Translations under genes and position numbers: made by a program | Notes under the pieces: model-generated | What the model saw: the letters and a program-made list of their open reading frames with translations, nothing else | Told to the model about the DNA's origin: nothing | Databases searched by the model: none | Shown here: positions 43,561 through 52,272 of the stretch, piece by piece | How positions within the stretch are numbered: the stretch's first letter is position 1 | Layout: the number at the start of each line of letters is the position of its first letter | Assembly: GCA_049279675.1 (NCBI GenBank) | Contig: JBAPOP010000013.1 | Location: 39,525-103,524 of the forward strand | Origin: Palsa-147 sp049279675 | GTDB taxonomy: Bacteria; Acidobacteriota; Terriglobia; Acidiferrales; UBA7541 | DNA: 64,000 nt | Direction of reading: 5' to 3'

Positions 43561-46230
43561 TTAGAACGCATACCTGATCGAAAAAGTCGCGTTGCTGCCG
43601 TTGAAGTCTTGCAGCTGAATCGCTGCAAGACCAAATGGATTCGTGTTTCCCGTTTCGTTGAAACCGTAATAGTTCCACGCCATTTTGTACGTGATGCCTT
43701 GATAGACGTCAATCGCGATTGACGCGTACGGCGTCTGGTAATCGAAATCAAGCGTGCCGGAAGGCGTCAGCGGGTTCAGGAAAATTGTGTTTCCGCGGAC
43801 AAAGCTGCCGCTATAACCGACCATCGCTGTGACCCGCTTTACCGGCTTCCACATCAACGCCGCGTGTGCGAAATGGTCCGTGCTGCCGTAGGTTGAAAGC
43901 GCACCGAGGGGCGAAGTCGCCGCCGTAATCGGGCATGCCGGCCCAGTCGGCAGCATCGGCACGCCGGGCGGGAATGTAGACACAGGCAAAGTGGAGGGCG
44001 GGGGGGGCGCCGGGTTCGCGTACGAAGTCGAGTACGCGAAGCAGACTAAGGATTGGCTGAAGACATTCCAGTAGTTGTAGCCGAAATCGACGGAGAGGCG
44101 CGGATTCGCCGTCAATATCGTGGCGAAGCTGTAAGAGCGATCGTGTTCGAGATTGTTCACTGTCAGTACGTTGTCGCGGTTTTCATGAATCTCAACCGCG
44201 CCATTCACATTCGCCCACGTCCGCGGCTGGTAATTCGCTTGGATTTTGTAGGATTGCACTTGCCGCGGATCGATTCGCGTGTAGGACTTGTTGTTGTAAC
44301 CAAACTCGAGATCGCCAGTGATTCGGAGGGAATCGATGGGGCGCGCGACGACACCTAGCAGCAGCGCATTCTCATTTATGGCGGTTAGAGCGCGGGTCGG
44401 GTTCGCTGCCGCGGGAGCTACAAAAGTTACCGACCCATCAGCATTGAGCGTGCAGCCTGCCGGCAAAGCGCCGCCCATCATGGCGCAACTACCGCGCGCG
44501 GCAAAGAAGTCAGTGGCGGCGGTAGCGCCGGCTCCGCCAGGAAAGTAGATCAACCCGGAGTCGTTTGTATCGCTGTACTGAGCGATGGTTTGGTCCGTGT
44601 AGAGGTAGCCGATATGGGCACCCAGGCGCCTGTTGAAGTCGTACTGAAGCTCGAAAGTATTTGATCTTAGGTTCTGGCCCAGAAACGATGAAGCGAGACC
44701 GGTGATAACATCCGCAGCCGAGCCTGCTGAGGTAGCAGTCGGACCCAAGTGCTGCGGGCAAGTGACTGCGTTGGAGCCCACTGGGCAGTTGACTGGGTTA
44801 AAGATTGCCTCGCTCTGTTGCATGCCGGCCAGTCCCGGATAGCCAGTGCCAAAAATATTCGTTTCATCGAGCGCCCACATTCCTGGGATGCGCCAGTTGT
44901 CATATCGAAAAGTATCGAGAATCCGGAACTTATCGGTGACGGAATACACTCCCGACCAATCCGCATTCACCGAGACGCGCTTCGCATCCGCCGGACCGCC
45001 GGTGGTGCTTCCGCGCTCGACCGTGCGAACGGTCCATCCGTTCAGCGTCTCAAGGAAATTCGGAATTGTGTTGTTGCTGGTGCTGTAACCGAACGAGCCG
45101 GACATTTCGAGGTTCTTGAAATAGTTCGATTGAAAGCGAAAGCTCTCCGTGGGCATGAAGTTGTGAGGATTGTTGACCTGGTTGTACGACAAGAATCCGT
45201 CGCAAGTAGGCGTGGCCGTATTGGTTGTGTTGGCTACGATCGGAGTCGCGCAGGGGAGTGCCTCAGCCGGCGTTTGCGTGCTCCAGATGTTCCCCAGGTC
45301 CACAGGTGTGCCGTTCGGCGTGCCGACGCCGGATGGGTTGGCGAGGACGAATCCGAAATTCCCTGGATTGACGGCAGGGTTGTCGGCGACGACGTTGTCT
45401 TGCCTGTAGTAACTCAGGAACTCATCAAAGGACAGAGTCGTCCGGGGAAGGACACGGAGATCGACCCCAAAGCGATAGGCATTAGTCGTGTAGCTGGTTG
45501 TCTGATCAAAATCCGAAATCGTCCCGCCGTCGGTGGTGAAGAAGCCAGGGCCCTCGTCGCGGTTTCGTGAGTACCCCAGCCGGACTCGCACCGCCGAATT
45601 CGGAAGCAGCGTGAGGTCGTAATCCTGCATGCGGCGCACAAGATCGAGTGGATGAAGCGAATTATTTTGCGCAACTGCGGGATTCGAGCAGTACGAAGGC
45701 GCTCCCTGTGGGAAAGCCGGTGTGGGCGGCCCGACGTAGCAGCCGGTCGATAGAGATCCGGCACCGTTCAATCCGGCCGGGTTCAGCGGGTTTGCCAACA
45801 GGTTGTAATCCCAGAAGTTCTTGTCGCGACGGAACAGCAATCGAAAGTCGTACCACTTATTCTTTTCAATACGCAGGCGCGACACGTTGTTTGGGTCGCC
45901 GCCGTATCCAAAGTTACTGAAGTTTAGCGAGTCGAAGAAAATTCCGTTGTGATCGATGGAGCGCATGTCCAGGGTGTAATCGAAGAGGCGGACGCCGGAA
46001 CCGAGGTTCTCAAACGTGTCGTAGGTGTTCATGTTGCCGTTGATTACGCTGGCTCGATAGCCGAATTCGGTAGACGAGTGGATATTGTAATCGCCCGAAT
46101 TAATTCCCTTCGATTCTGCGGGTTCGTCTTGGGCGCGAGCAGCGGGAGAGAAAGAGAGCGCCACGATAAATATAATGAAAGGAATCGAGCGAACTCCCAA
46201 CTTGTCTTTCATGGCCTTATCATTCCCCAT
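43561..46230 (-). CDS. Large outer-membrane beta-barrel, MtrB/PioB-like conduit porin
   Basis: 889 residues. A signal peptide (IPFIIFIVALSFSPAARAQ) is followed by long alternating amphipathic strands throughout (FRLLFRRDKNFWDYN, VRVRLGYSRNRDEG, LRITGDLEFGYNN) and a C-terminal aromatic residue (SIRYAF), the outer-membrane insertion signal. Many loops are Gly/Asn/Pro/Thr-rich. No heme site or plug domain is seen, and the N-terminal CxxC of Shewanella MtrB is absent. Its place directly after a decaheme cytochrome gene matches the MtrAB/PioAB/MtoAB arrangement, in which the barrel sheathes the cytochrome. Family naming rests partly on context. Confidence 0.75.
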   Translation of the reverse strand: MGNDKAMKDKLGVRSIPFIIFIVALSFSPAARAQDEPAESKGINSGDYNIHSSTEFGYRASVINGNMNTYDTFENLGSGVRLFDYTLDMRSIDHNGIFFDSLNFSNFGYGGDPNNVSRLRIEKNKWYDFRLLFRRDKNFWDYNLLANPLNPAGLNGAGSLSTGCYVGPPTPAFPQGAPSYCSNPAVAQNNSLHPLDLVRRMQDYDLTLLPNSAVRVRLGYSRNRDEGPGFFTTDGGTISDFDQTTSYTTNAYRFGVDLRVLPRTTLSFDEFLSYYRQDNVVADNPAVNPGNFGFVLANPSGVGTPNGTPVDLGNIWSTQTPAEALPCATPIVANTTNTATPTCDGFLSYNQVNNPHNFMPTESFRFQSNYFKNLEMSGSFGYSTSNNTIPNFLETLNGWTVRTVERGSTTGGPADAKRVSVNADWSGVYSVTDKFRILDTFRYDNWRIPGMWALDETNIFGTGYPGLAGMQQSEAIFNPVNCPVGSNAVTCPQHLGPTATSAGSAADVITGLASSFLGQNLRSNTFELQYDFNRRLGAHIGYLYTDQTIAQYSDTNDSGLIYFPGGAGATAATDFFAARGSCAMMGGALPAGCTLNADGSVTFVAPAAANPTRALTAINENALLLGVVARPIDSLRITGDLEFGYNNKSYTRIDPRQVQSYKIQANYQPRTWANVNGAVEIHENRDNVLTVNNLEHDRSYSFATILTANPRLSVDFGYNYWNVFSQSLVCFAYSTSYANPAPPPPSTLPVSTFPPGVPMLPTGPACPITAATSPLGALSTYGSTDHFAHAALMWKPVKRVTAMVGYSGSFVRGNTIFLNPLTPSGTLDFDYQTPYASIAIDVYQGITYKMAWNYYGFNETGNTNPFGLAAIQLQDFNGSNATFSIRYAF

Positions 46231-46308
46231 CGAAAATCTCTATCCTCACTTGCCATTTGGCCGGCTTGCTTTCCGAAATCACGATTAAGAGATGGCTTAT
46301 GGCCCCCT

Positions 46309-47289
46309 CTACTTAAAGAAGGTCGCATCGAAGTTCGAGCCATGAATGGCGACGTGGCACAACACGCACGACTGGAAAAGGCTTGCCTGGTTGTGGAATG
46401 ACGGCATGCCCGGCGCGCTGCTAAAACTGGACGTTGTGTGGCACTGCAGGCAAAGCAGGTTGACGTTGCTGACTTTTAGCATGTGGGGATTCGGTCCACC
46501 GTGCGTCAGATGGCACGATTGGCAGCCCTCAACTTTTATGGGCGCATGCTCGTACACAAATGGCCCCTGCTTGTCCGTGTGGCATTTGAAGCAGACCGCA
46601 TCCTGTGTGGAGGAAGTCCGCAACTGCTTCGGTTTGACTGTGCCGTGCACGTTATGGCAATCGCTGCATTGAATCAGGCCTTCGTTGACGCGATGGTGGA
46701 AGGGCATTTCGAATTCAGCTTTTTTATTGAGGTGGCAGCCGTAACAAAGTTCGGGCTGGGCTTTTACCAGCAGGAATTCCTTCGTCTCGGCGTGGTGCGG
46801 GGAATGGCAGGAGACGCAACTGACGTCATTTCTTGAATGCTCCGAGTTGATCGCGTTCATGTGCTGCGTTCCACCGGCGTGGCAGGTCAGGCAGCGCTCG
46901 TTGATTTCCTTGGCCGAATGATCCTCGAAGATGAAAATCTTGGTTTTGTCGCCGCCGCCGGCGACGTGGGCGGCTCCAGGCCCATGGCAACCCTCGCATC
47001 CCTGATGCGATGGGCCGCCCTTCGTATCGAGCGTCGTCTTCCAGTGCGGCGTCTTTTCCCAATTGTTGTAAATCGCTTCGTGGCAGGTCTTGCAGGTCTC
47101 TGCTCCAACGTAATCGGAGGAACCTGCGGGCGCGGTGGCTGGCTTGTCCTGGGTCGGCGCCACGCTCGAATGAGTCGCGCTCGTGGTTTGCGCGTATCCT
47201 GCTCTTGCGCCCACGCCCACCACTGACGCGGCAAGTAGGACGATTACAATGCGGACCCACTGCGCGCGCGAGCCGTTCGAATGTTTCAT
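46309..47289 (-). CDS. Decaheme cytochrome c, DmsE/MtrA-like
   Basis: 326 residues. A signal peptide (IVIVLLAASVVGVGARAGYAQ) and ten CxxCH sites can be counted: CKTCH, CEGCH, CLTCH, CVSCH, CYGCH, CSDCH, CFKCH, CQSCH, CLQCH, CVLCH. Extra His residues between them can serve as distal ligands. The size and spacing match the MtrA/DmsE/PioA family, in which the hemes form a wire through an outer-membrane barrel. It is the first gene of the operon, with the barrel gene 78 bases downstream. No outer-surface cytochrome such as MtrC is encoded nearby. Confidence 0.93.
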   Translation of the reverse strand: MKHSNGSRAQWVRIVIVLLAASVVGVGARAGYAQTTSATHSSVAPTQDKPATAPAGSSDYVGAETCKTCHEAIYNNWEKTPHWKTTLDTKGGPSHQGCEGCHGPGAAHVAGGGDKTKIFIFEDHSAKEINERCLTCHAGGTQHMNAINSEHSRNDVSCVSCHSPHHAETKEFLLVKAQPELCYGCHLNKKAEFEMPFHHRVNEGLIQCSDCHNVHGTVKPKQLRTSSTQDAVCFKCHTDKQGPFVYEHAPIKVEGCQSCHLTHGGPNPHMLKVSNVNLLCLQCHTTSSFSSAPGMPSFHNQASLFQSCVLCHVAIHGSNFDATFFK

Positions 47290-47560
47290 TTGTTTGGGTA
47301 GAATTTCTGTCGAATTGATTCAACCGAATGCAAAAACGATATTCACGTCGGAATTCTAAAATTCAGGCAAATGAAAAACTGTCTCTTTGTGCACAGTTGC
47401 CAAAATTGCGACCGAGCGGCATGCGATGTTTGAATGTTTCACAACGGCACCGAATCGATGCTCTGCTTCGCACAGAGTTCCTCGTTAGAAATTGTGGGAA
47501 ACCGGATACACGACATCCGATACACAAGCCGGTTTTTACCAAATTGAACGGGGCTTTGGC

Positions 47561-47576
47561 TGTGACGGGAGTCACA
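47561..47576 (-). promoter_or_regulatory. CRP-type palindrome upstream of the decaheme cytochrome operon
   Basis: TGTGA-CGGGAG-TCACA is a perfect match to the CRP half-site pair with a six-base spacer. It lies in the 394-base gap 47290-47683, about 270 bases before the decaheme ATG and about 110 after the regulator gene's stop. No gene is supported in the gap and no promoter pair was identified with confidence. A second perfect site lies in front of the regulator gene. Confidence 0.68.
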
Positions 47577-47683
47577 GTTTGAAATTATCTCTGCGCGTGA
47601 TCCGTTTCATATACCGATGCAACGAGCCGGCTCTTGTAGCCATCCCGAATCAAGCGGCCGCATTCGCGGAAACTACCGATTTC

Positions 47684-48628
47684 CTAGCCTGCTGGCCAAG
47701 TTCGAGAATGATGCGGCCGTTCATTCGACTCTATTCCTAGCGCGCCGAAAACCGTTCTCGCCGTTTTTCCCTTAACGCAATTTATTGAGTTGTCGAAATT
47801 GTTCGAGAACTCGTCGGGGGGCGACGAGGCACTATTCGTTACGGCACTCCCGGCGAGATTCGCGACCGCCTCCGAGAAGTCAGCGAGCTTTTCGAGTGCG
47901 TCCCTGTCTCGGATAACAATCCCAGTACGCTTCCAGTTCAATATGTTTCTCGTGTGGAATCGGCTCAGGAGTCGGGTCACGGTTTCTCGAGAGAGCCCTA
48001 CCATCTGCGCGATGGCTTCCTGACTCAGATCGAGTTTGGCAGGTGCTTCGTCACCGGAACTTGCGTCGTCAGCGAGCAAACCAAGGAGGCAACGGGCAAG
48101 CTTTTGCGCTGCAGACTGGGACAGGTCGACCGCCCTAATTTTGCCCATAATGAAGTACCACTCTTCGCTCACGAGTTCCGCCACTTGGAGAGCCGCCATC
48201 GCATCGAAGCCGATATCTCTGATGAGTTCCTTGCGAGGCACAAAAATGACCTTGGTCGGCTTCAAGATTTCCGCAGTGGCGACGTGGGCGCGCCCCAAGA
48301 TCGCGGTGGCGAGTCCGAGGATCGTGCCCGGCCCAAAGATACCAAGCACCAAAGTCTTTCCCTGCGCGGAATTGATGGAAAGCTTGGCGCGCCCTTCCAA
48401 GACGATGTAGACGCCCGTGACGCTCTCTCCCTCCTCGAATAGATTTTCTCCCTTGGAAAACGATGTCCAAGCATGTGACGCTTTGAGTGCTGCCACATAG
48501 CGGTCGGTCAAACGGGCCGGAAATGGGTAGTGGGCACTGAGATGTCCTAGCGGATCTATGATCGGCTCTCCGAGGAGAGTCGCTACCTTTGTTTCGTGAA
48601 GGCGCCGCTGCTTTAAGCTTGTCTGCAT
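47684..48628 (-). CDS. Crp/Fnr-family transcription regulator with C-terminal extension
   Basis: 314 residues. ATG 48628 has GAGGAGG just upstream; an extension of 21 codons is possible but less likely. The cyclic-nucleotide-binding-like barrel (FSKGENLFEEGESVTGVYIVLEGRAKL, about 57-135) lacks the GE and RS residues that hold cAMP in CRP, and there is no Fnr cysteine cluster. The helix-turn-helix is LSQEAIAQMVGLSRETVTRLL, with Arg214, Glu215 and Arg219 matching the CRP recognition helix. About 65 extra residues (Ser/Asn-rich) follow the DNA-binding domain. It is upstream of the cytochrome operon on the same strand and probably controls it. Confidence 0.88.
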   Translation of the reverse strand: MQTSLKQRRLHETKVATLLGEPIIDPLGHLSAHYPFPARLTDRYVAALKASHAWTSFSKGENLFEEGESVTGVYIVLEGRAKLSINSAQGKTLVLGIFGPGTILGLATAILGRAHVATAEILKPTKVIFVPRKELIRDIGFDAMAALQVAELVSEEWYFIMGKIRAVDLSQSAAQKLARCLLGLLADDASSGDEAPAKLDLSQEAIAQMVGLSRETVTRLLSRFHTRNILNWKRTGIVIRDRDALEKLADFSEAVANLAGSAVTNSASSPPDEFSNNFDNSINCVKGKTARTVFGALGIESNERPHHSRTWPAG

Positions 48629-48698
48629 GGCCTCCTCCTCTGTGTCCAAGACTGTCACGGCAGCCCTACGAATCGCCGTAGTCCCCATCACATAAGAG

Positions 48699-48714
48699 TG
48701 TGACCGCGGTCACA
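48699..48714 (-). promoter_or_regulatory. CRP-type palindrome in front of the Crp/Fnr regulator gene
   Basis: TGTGA-CCGCGG-TCACA, a perfect palindrome including the spacer, lies 71-86 bases upstream of the regulator's ATG at 48628. The position suits autoregulation by a CRP-like protein. The surrounding 48629-48949 gap, between the regulator and the 3' end of the OmpA-family gene, has no supported gene. Confidence 0.7.
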
Positions 48715-48949
48715 GGGCCGGGCAGTCTCGCGGCGCGAAAGCCCGCAGCTGCTCGGCAAAGTGACGTGGCCGAGAATTTGTGCAGCAGCGTGGGCGGGGA
48801 AATTACGGCTCGGCGAAGACTTACTTGCGCAGAAATCAAAACGTCAACGGGCTGAAACGGCGGGTGAGCGGTGAATTCGGATTTTCGGTTGATGCCGGGC
48901 CCCAGCGAGAACTGATCCGTTGGAGCCCGGCGCTTCTCCGCCAAAAGCC

Positions 48950-50593
48950 TTACGGCTGGCTAGTCAAAGGCAGGTTGAGCGATACAATTCCGACGGTCGT
49001 TCCGATTACGTCGCCTGACACTACCATCTCGACACGGCGATTCTGTTGACGTCCTTCCGCCGTGTCATTCGATGCGACGGGTTGCGTTTTGCCGAATCCT
49101 TGCGACGTCATTGACGTCATAGGGATGTTTTCCTTCGCGAGGTAATCCCGAACGGCGGCGGCTCGTTGCTCCGAGAGTGTTTGATTCATTTCATCGCTGC
49201 CGACGCTGTCCGTATTGCCCTCGATCGCTAGCTTAAGATCCGGATACGCAAGAACGATTCCGGAAATTTTGGCCAGCTTCTCGCGAGCCAGAGGGCGAAG
49301 CGTGTACTTGCCCGTGTCGAAAAGCACGTCCGACATGCTCACGACAAGGCCGCGAGCGGTGTCGCGAGTGACGAGAATGGCGTTGAATTGTTGCAGCAAT
49401 TTGGCGCGAAGTTCTTCACGATCCTTCACCACTTGCTGGAGTTGCTGATCCGAACTAGCCGCAGCGGCTCGATTTCGATCTGATTCCGCCTCTGCGTCTT
49501 TTTGGCCCTGCTGTGCATCCGCAGCGGCCTTATTGGCGTCCTCGGCGGCAACACGATTCTGATCCGCTTCCGCCTGGGCATCTTGCTGTTTCTGCTGTGC
49601 TGCGAGGGCAGCCGCGTCGGCGTCCGCGCGTTTGCGGTCGGCGTTGGCGCTTGCTGCTTCCGCGTCCTTACGAGCCCGCATATCCGCGTCGGACTTGGCG
49701 TTGGCGTCTGCAACCTGCGCTGCTGCCGCATCCCGATCGGAATTCACGCGATTCGCATCGATTGTTTTCACGGCGATTTCGCGGGCGTCGTCCGCTGTCT
49801 GGACAACTTCGCGCGATTCGGCGATCAGCGATTTCTTATCCATGTGTCTCGAGGTCGCCATGTCGTCAGCTTGCTTCATCTGATGGACGGCGTTTTCGTA
49901 GCTGGCGCTGGCGTAGGTTTCCGCGCCGGCTGATTTGGCGATCCGGACGGCATTGCGCGCTTCGAAAAATTCGAGCGGAAGCTTCGCATTGAGGACGACT
50001 GGATCGAAATGATAGCCGGTGGGAATGTAGCCGCCACGATCGATCAGCTCATACTTCGCGTCCACGGCTTCGGTGGCGCCGACGGTGTCGGAGCGAATTG
50101 CGTTCTCGAGGATCACAACGTTGCTCGGACGACGCACGGCGTAATAAGGTTCCGCGGTAACGATCATCGCGAAAGCCTGAAGGTCTGTGGTTACGTCGAG
50201 CTTGCTGCGGTGGTTGCCGCCGACCAGGACTTCGCCGATGTTTACGGGCCGGCCTTCCGGCGAAATTGCCCACAATACATAGGTGAGATATTCGTTGCCG
50301 AAGGTCGTGGGCTTGTCGAGGCCGGAAAATTCGACTTCGATAGACATTGCGCCGCGCTTGCTCTCGACTCTGGCCTCGCCTGCTGCGGAAGGCATCAAAT
50401 CCGTGCCTTGAAAATCGATTTTTGTGGAGCCGCTGCGGTGTTTGTAGCTGACCGCGCGAGTGGTGCGGCTGACAACGCTCACTCGGTAGACTGATGTCTG
50501 ATTATTATCGGAAGATATCGTGGTTTGGGCCCGGGCGATCGTTGATGAGCCCAGACATACGAGGACGGCGAAAAGCACTGCAGAAATCTTCAA
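48950..50593 (-). CDS. OmpA-family protein with long Ala-rich coiled coil
   Basis: About 547 residues. TTG 50593 is chosen because AAGGAG lies six bases upstream and it opens straight into a signal peptide (KISAVLFAVLVCLGSSTIARAQ); a GTG at 50638 is the alternative. Residues ~20-230 are a beta-rich domain of unknown type. Residues ~240-400 are a low-complexity coiled coil of Ala/Asp/Lys/Gln/Glu (DADMRARKDAEAASANADRK). The end is an OmpA C-like domain (VLFDTGKYTLRP, GNTDSVGSDEMNQTLSEQRA, QNRRVEM) that binds peptidoglycan. It likely ties the outer membrane to the cell wall. A link with the cytochrome genes is not evident. Confidence 0.88.
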   Translation of the reverse strand: MKISAVLFAVLVCLGSSTIARAQTTISSDNNQTSVYRVSVVSRTTRAVSYKHRSGSTKIDFQGTDLMPSAAGEARVESKRGAMSIEVEFSGLDKPTTFGNEYLTYVLWAISPEGRPVNIGEVLVGGNHRSKLDVTTDLQAFAMIVTAEPYYAVRRPSNVVILENAIRSDTVGATEAVDAKYELIDRGGYIPTGYHFDPVVLNAKLPLEFFEARNAVRIAKSAGAETYASASYENAVHQMKQADDMATSRHMDKKSLIAESREVVQTADDAREIAVKTIDANRVNSDRDAAAAQVADANAKSDADMRARKDAEAASANADRKRADADAAALAAQQKQQDAQAEADQNRVAAEDANKAAADAQQGQKDAEAESDRNRAAAASSDQQLQQVVKDREELRAKLLQQFNAILVTRDTARGLVVSMSDVLFDTGKYTLRPLAREKLAKISGIVLAYPDLKLAIEGNTDSVGSDEMNQTLSEQRAAAVRDYLAKENIPMTSMTSQGFGKTQPVASNDTAEGRQQNRRVEMVVSGDVIGTTVGIVSLNLPLTSQP

Positions 50594-50831
50594 TGGGATC
50601 TCCTTGAGAAGCGGTGAGCTCCCAGTGTCAAACTTCACGAAGGGAAATACTGTCCGCTATTGCACGTTGTGCTGAGTTCGGTAACGAGAATTCGCGTGGT
50701 GCCAAAAAGGGAAACGGAGTTCTTGCCTCGTGCATCGCGGCTTCATCAAACGGTTTGCTTGAGTCGAATCGGGGAGAACTGGAAGTTTTCGGGTAAGCAA
50801 ATACTTAGAAAAACGGGGGAGTAAATTGAGG

Positions 50832-50867
50832 CAATAAAAAAGGCGCGCAGCAACTCGCCACGCGCCT
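50832..50867 (-). terminator. Rho-independent terminator after the DUF1579 gene
   Basis: Read on the minus strand, AGGCGCG and CGCGCCT form a seven-base GC stem (50841-50847 with 50861-50867) around a 13-base loop, followed at once by TTTTTATT. It lies about 25 bases past the stop of the DUF1579 gene. Confidence 0.75.
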
Positions 50868-50890
50868 CACAATTCAGCCGACCTCAGTCT

Positions 50891-51433
50891 CTACTTCGCC
50901 GCCACCTTCGTAAACGTTGAATCCAGATCGGAAGACCACGTGTTGCCGCCATCCATAGACGATTCGTATTTTAATGTGTATTGCGTCTCGGAGACTTCCT
51001 TTTCGGTCAGGCGCGTCTTCATGGACTTGCCTCCCATCATCGTCTCGGTTGTCCACGTCCAGGTGTCGCCGCTGACACTTCCTTTGGCTGTGATCTGTTC
51101 GCCCCAACTGTCGAATGCGTTGTAGGTGTACATTTTTGTTTCCGGGTCATATCCCACTACGGCCATGATCGAAAAGTCACCCACGGTCGATTTGTTCTGC
51201 GAATGACCCTCAATAAAAAATCCGCCGGACACCCATTCCCACTTTCCAGTTGACGAGACCGGGCCAGCCATACCGTGCGCAGTAGATTTGCCCTCTTCTT
51301 TCCAGTTGCCCACAAAATATGCGAGCCGCTTCACTTCTGGTCCTGGTTTCGGCGGCTCTTGCGGAGCCCGCGCCTGAATCGAAACTGCCAGCAACAAAAC
51401 ACAAGTCGCAACCAATCCGATCGTTCGGTTCAA
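50891..51433 (-). CDS. Exported DUF1579 family protein
   Basis: 180 residues: signal peptide (TIGLVATCVLLLAVSIQARA) then a DUF1579-type lipocalin-like domain (LAYFVGNWKEEGKS, WEWVSGGFFIEGHS, VVGYDPETKMYTYNAFDSWGE). These proteins have no agreed function; a small-molecule-binding role in the envelope is plausible from the fold. The start is TTG 51433, with AAGGAGATCTCAC directly before it. It is a single gene with its own terminator downstream. Confidence 0.84.
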   Translation of the reverse strand: MNRTIGLVATCVLLLAVSIQARAPQEPPKPGPEVKRLAYFVGNWKEEGKSTAHGMAGPVSSTGKWEWVSGGFFIEGHSQNKSTVGDFSIMAVVGYDPETKMYTYNAFDSWGEQITAKGSVSGDTWTWTTETMMGGKSMKTRLTEKEVSETQYTLKYESSMDGGNTWSSDLDSTFTKVAAK

Positions 51434-51714
51434 GTGAGATCTCCTTGGCGTTTGAATCCGCGGCTGCTATTTTCCAACAGAAATGCGCGGCGACAACTCC
51501 GCGCCGAGACAGCCGCCGGAAATCATACATCCACCCGCCAAAACCTCCACGCCAAATCATCTCCCCGCGACGCGCCGCTAGAGAATCGACATTTTTGACC
51601 AGCCGCGCAAATACTTAGTGGCCGACAAGTGCGGCAAAACTCTGGAGAATCTGCCTGCTGTTGGTAAACCGAGGCTAGACTGGAAATCTATGTAACTCAA
51701 AAACTACTAAAAAG

Positions 51715-51791
51715 TGGCGCACCCGGAGGGATTTGAACCCCCAACCCTCGGTTCCGAAGACCGATGCTCTATCCAGTTGAGCTACGGGTGC
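51715..51791 (-). tRNA. tRNA-Arg (anticodon UCG)
   Basis: A full cloverleaf reads on the minus strand from 51791: acceptor GCACCCG pairing with CGGGTGC, D-arm GCTC/GAGC, anticodon stem TCGGT/ACCGA around loop CTTCGGA (anticodon TCG, reading CGA), T-arm GGGGG-TTCAAAT-CCCTC, discriminator G and an encoded CCA at 51715-51717. It is the only intact tRNA gene in the window. Confidence 0.96.
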
Positions 51792-51830
51792 GTTGAGAAA
51801 TCGTACTATACTTCGGGCGGGAGGTAACCA

Positions 51831-52106
51831 ATGACACACGAAAAACAACGACGAGTCGGTCACAGTGGCATTGCTGGGGTTCAGTTTTGTTACTACTGCG
51901 ACGACTGCGGTCTTTACCTTCGCGGTTGGGATAACAAAAATTACGTGCAGTCTGCTAACGGATGGACATGGGAGTTGATACGCCACGATGAAGAAATCGA
52001 CTCTGCGGGAAACAAATTTGTCCGACACTACGGGGGAACCGAAGAAGAAGCCCTGAAGGCTGCTCTCAAACGGTTTGAAGAAGAACGTTGCATCAAGCCC
52101 AACTGA
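51831..52106 (+). CDS. Small Cys-containing protein between tRNA-Arg and its relic, unknown function
   Basis: 91 residues, not recognised. GGGAGGT six bases before the ATG supports translation. Cys20, Cys23 and Cys26 (CYYCDDC) suggest a metal site; the rest is charged (GGTEEEALKAALKRFEEERC) with likely beta then helix. Its DNA is visibly less GC-rich than its neighbours. It lies between an intact tRNA-Arg and a degenerate tRNA fragment, a typical site for inserted DNA. Only context hints at foreign origin. Confidence 0.62.
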   Translation: MTHEKQRRVGHSGIAGVQFCYYCDDCGLYLRGWDNKNYVQSANGWTWELIRHDEEIDSAGNKFVRHYGGTEEEALKAALKRFEEERCIKPN

Positions 52107-52136
52107 GTATGGCGGCTCACCGAGCCTGACGTTCTG

Positions 52137-52198
52137 CCGAACCGCATCTGCTCCGAAGGGTCTCCGCGGCGACCTCTATCAAGCTGAGCTACGGGCGC
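52137..52198 (-). pseudogene. Decayed tRNA-Arg-like fragment
   Basis: Minus-strand sequence from 52198 begins GCGCCCGTAGCTCAGCTTGATAGAG, a complete tRNA acceptor 5' strand and D-arm resembling the intact tRNA-Arg 400 bases away. About 60 bases in, GGTTCG stands where a T-loop should. The anticodon stem does not pair properly and no 3' acceptor strand follows. It is a tRNA relic, not a working gene. Confidence 0.6.
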
Positions 52199-52272
52199 GC
52201 GGCGAGCAAGCAATTCACTGTTCTTCGTTCGGAATAACTTTGGCAACCTGCAAGTCACTTGAGCGTTACGCG

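Noticed and set aside
47310..47325. FNR box (TTGAATCAATT) near the decaheme cytochrome start
   Set aside because: The half-sites abut without the four-base spacer required for an FNR/ANR site.
48666..48944. 92-codon frame between the regulator and OmpA-family genes
   Set aside because: It overlaps the CRP-type palindrome region, lacks a ribosome site and has no recognisable content.
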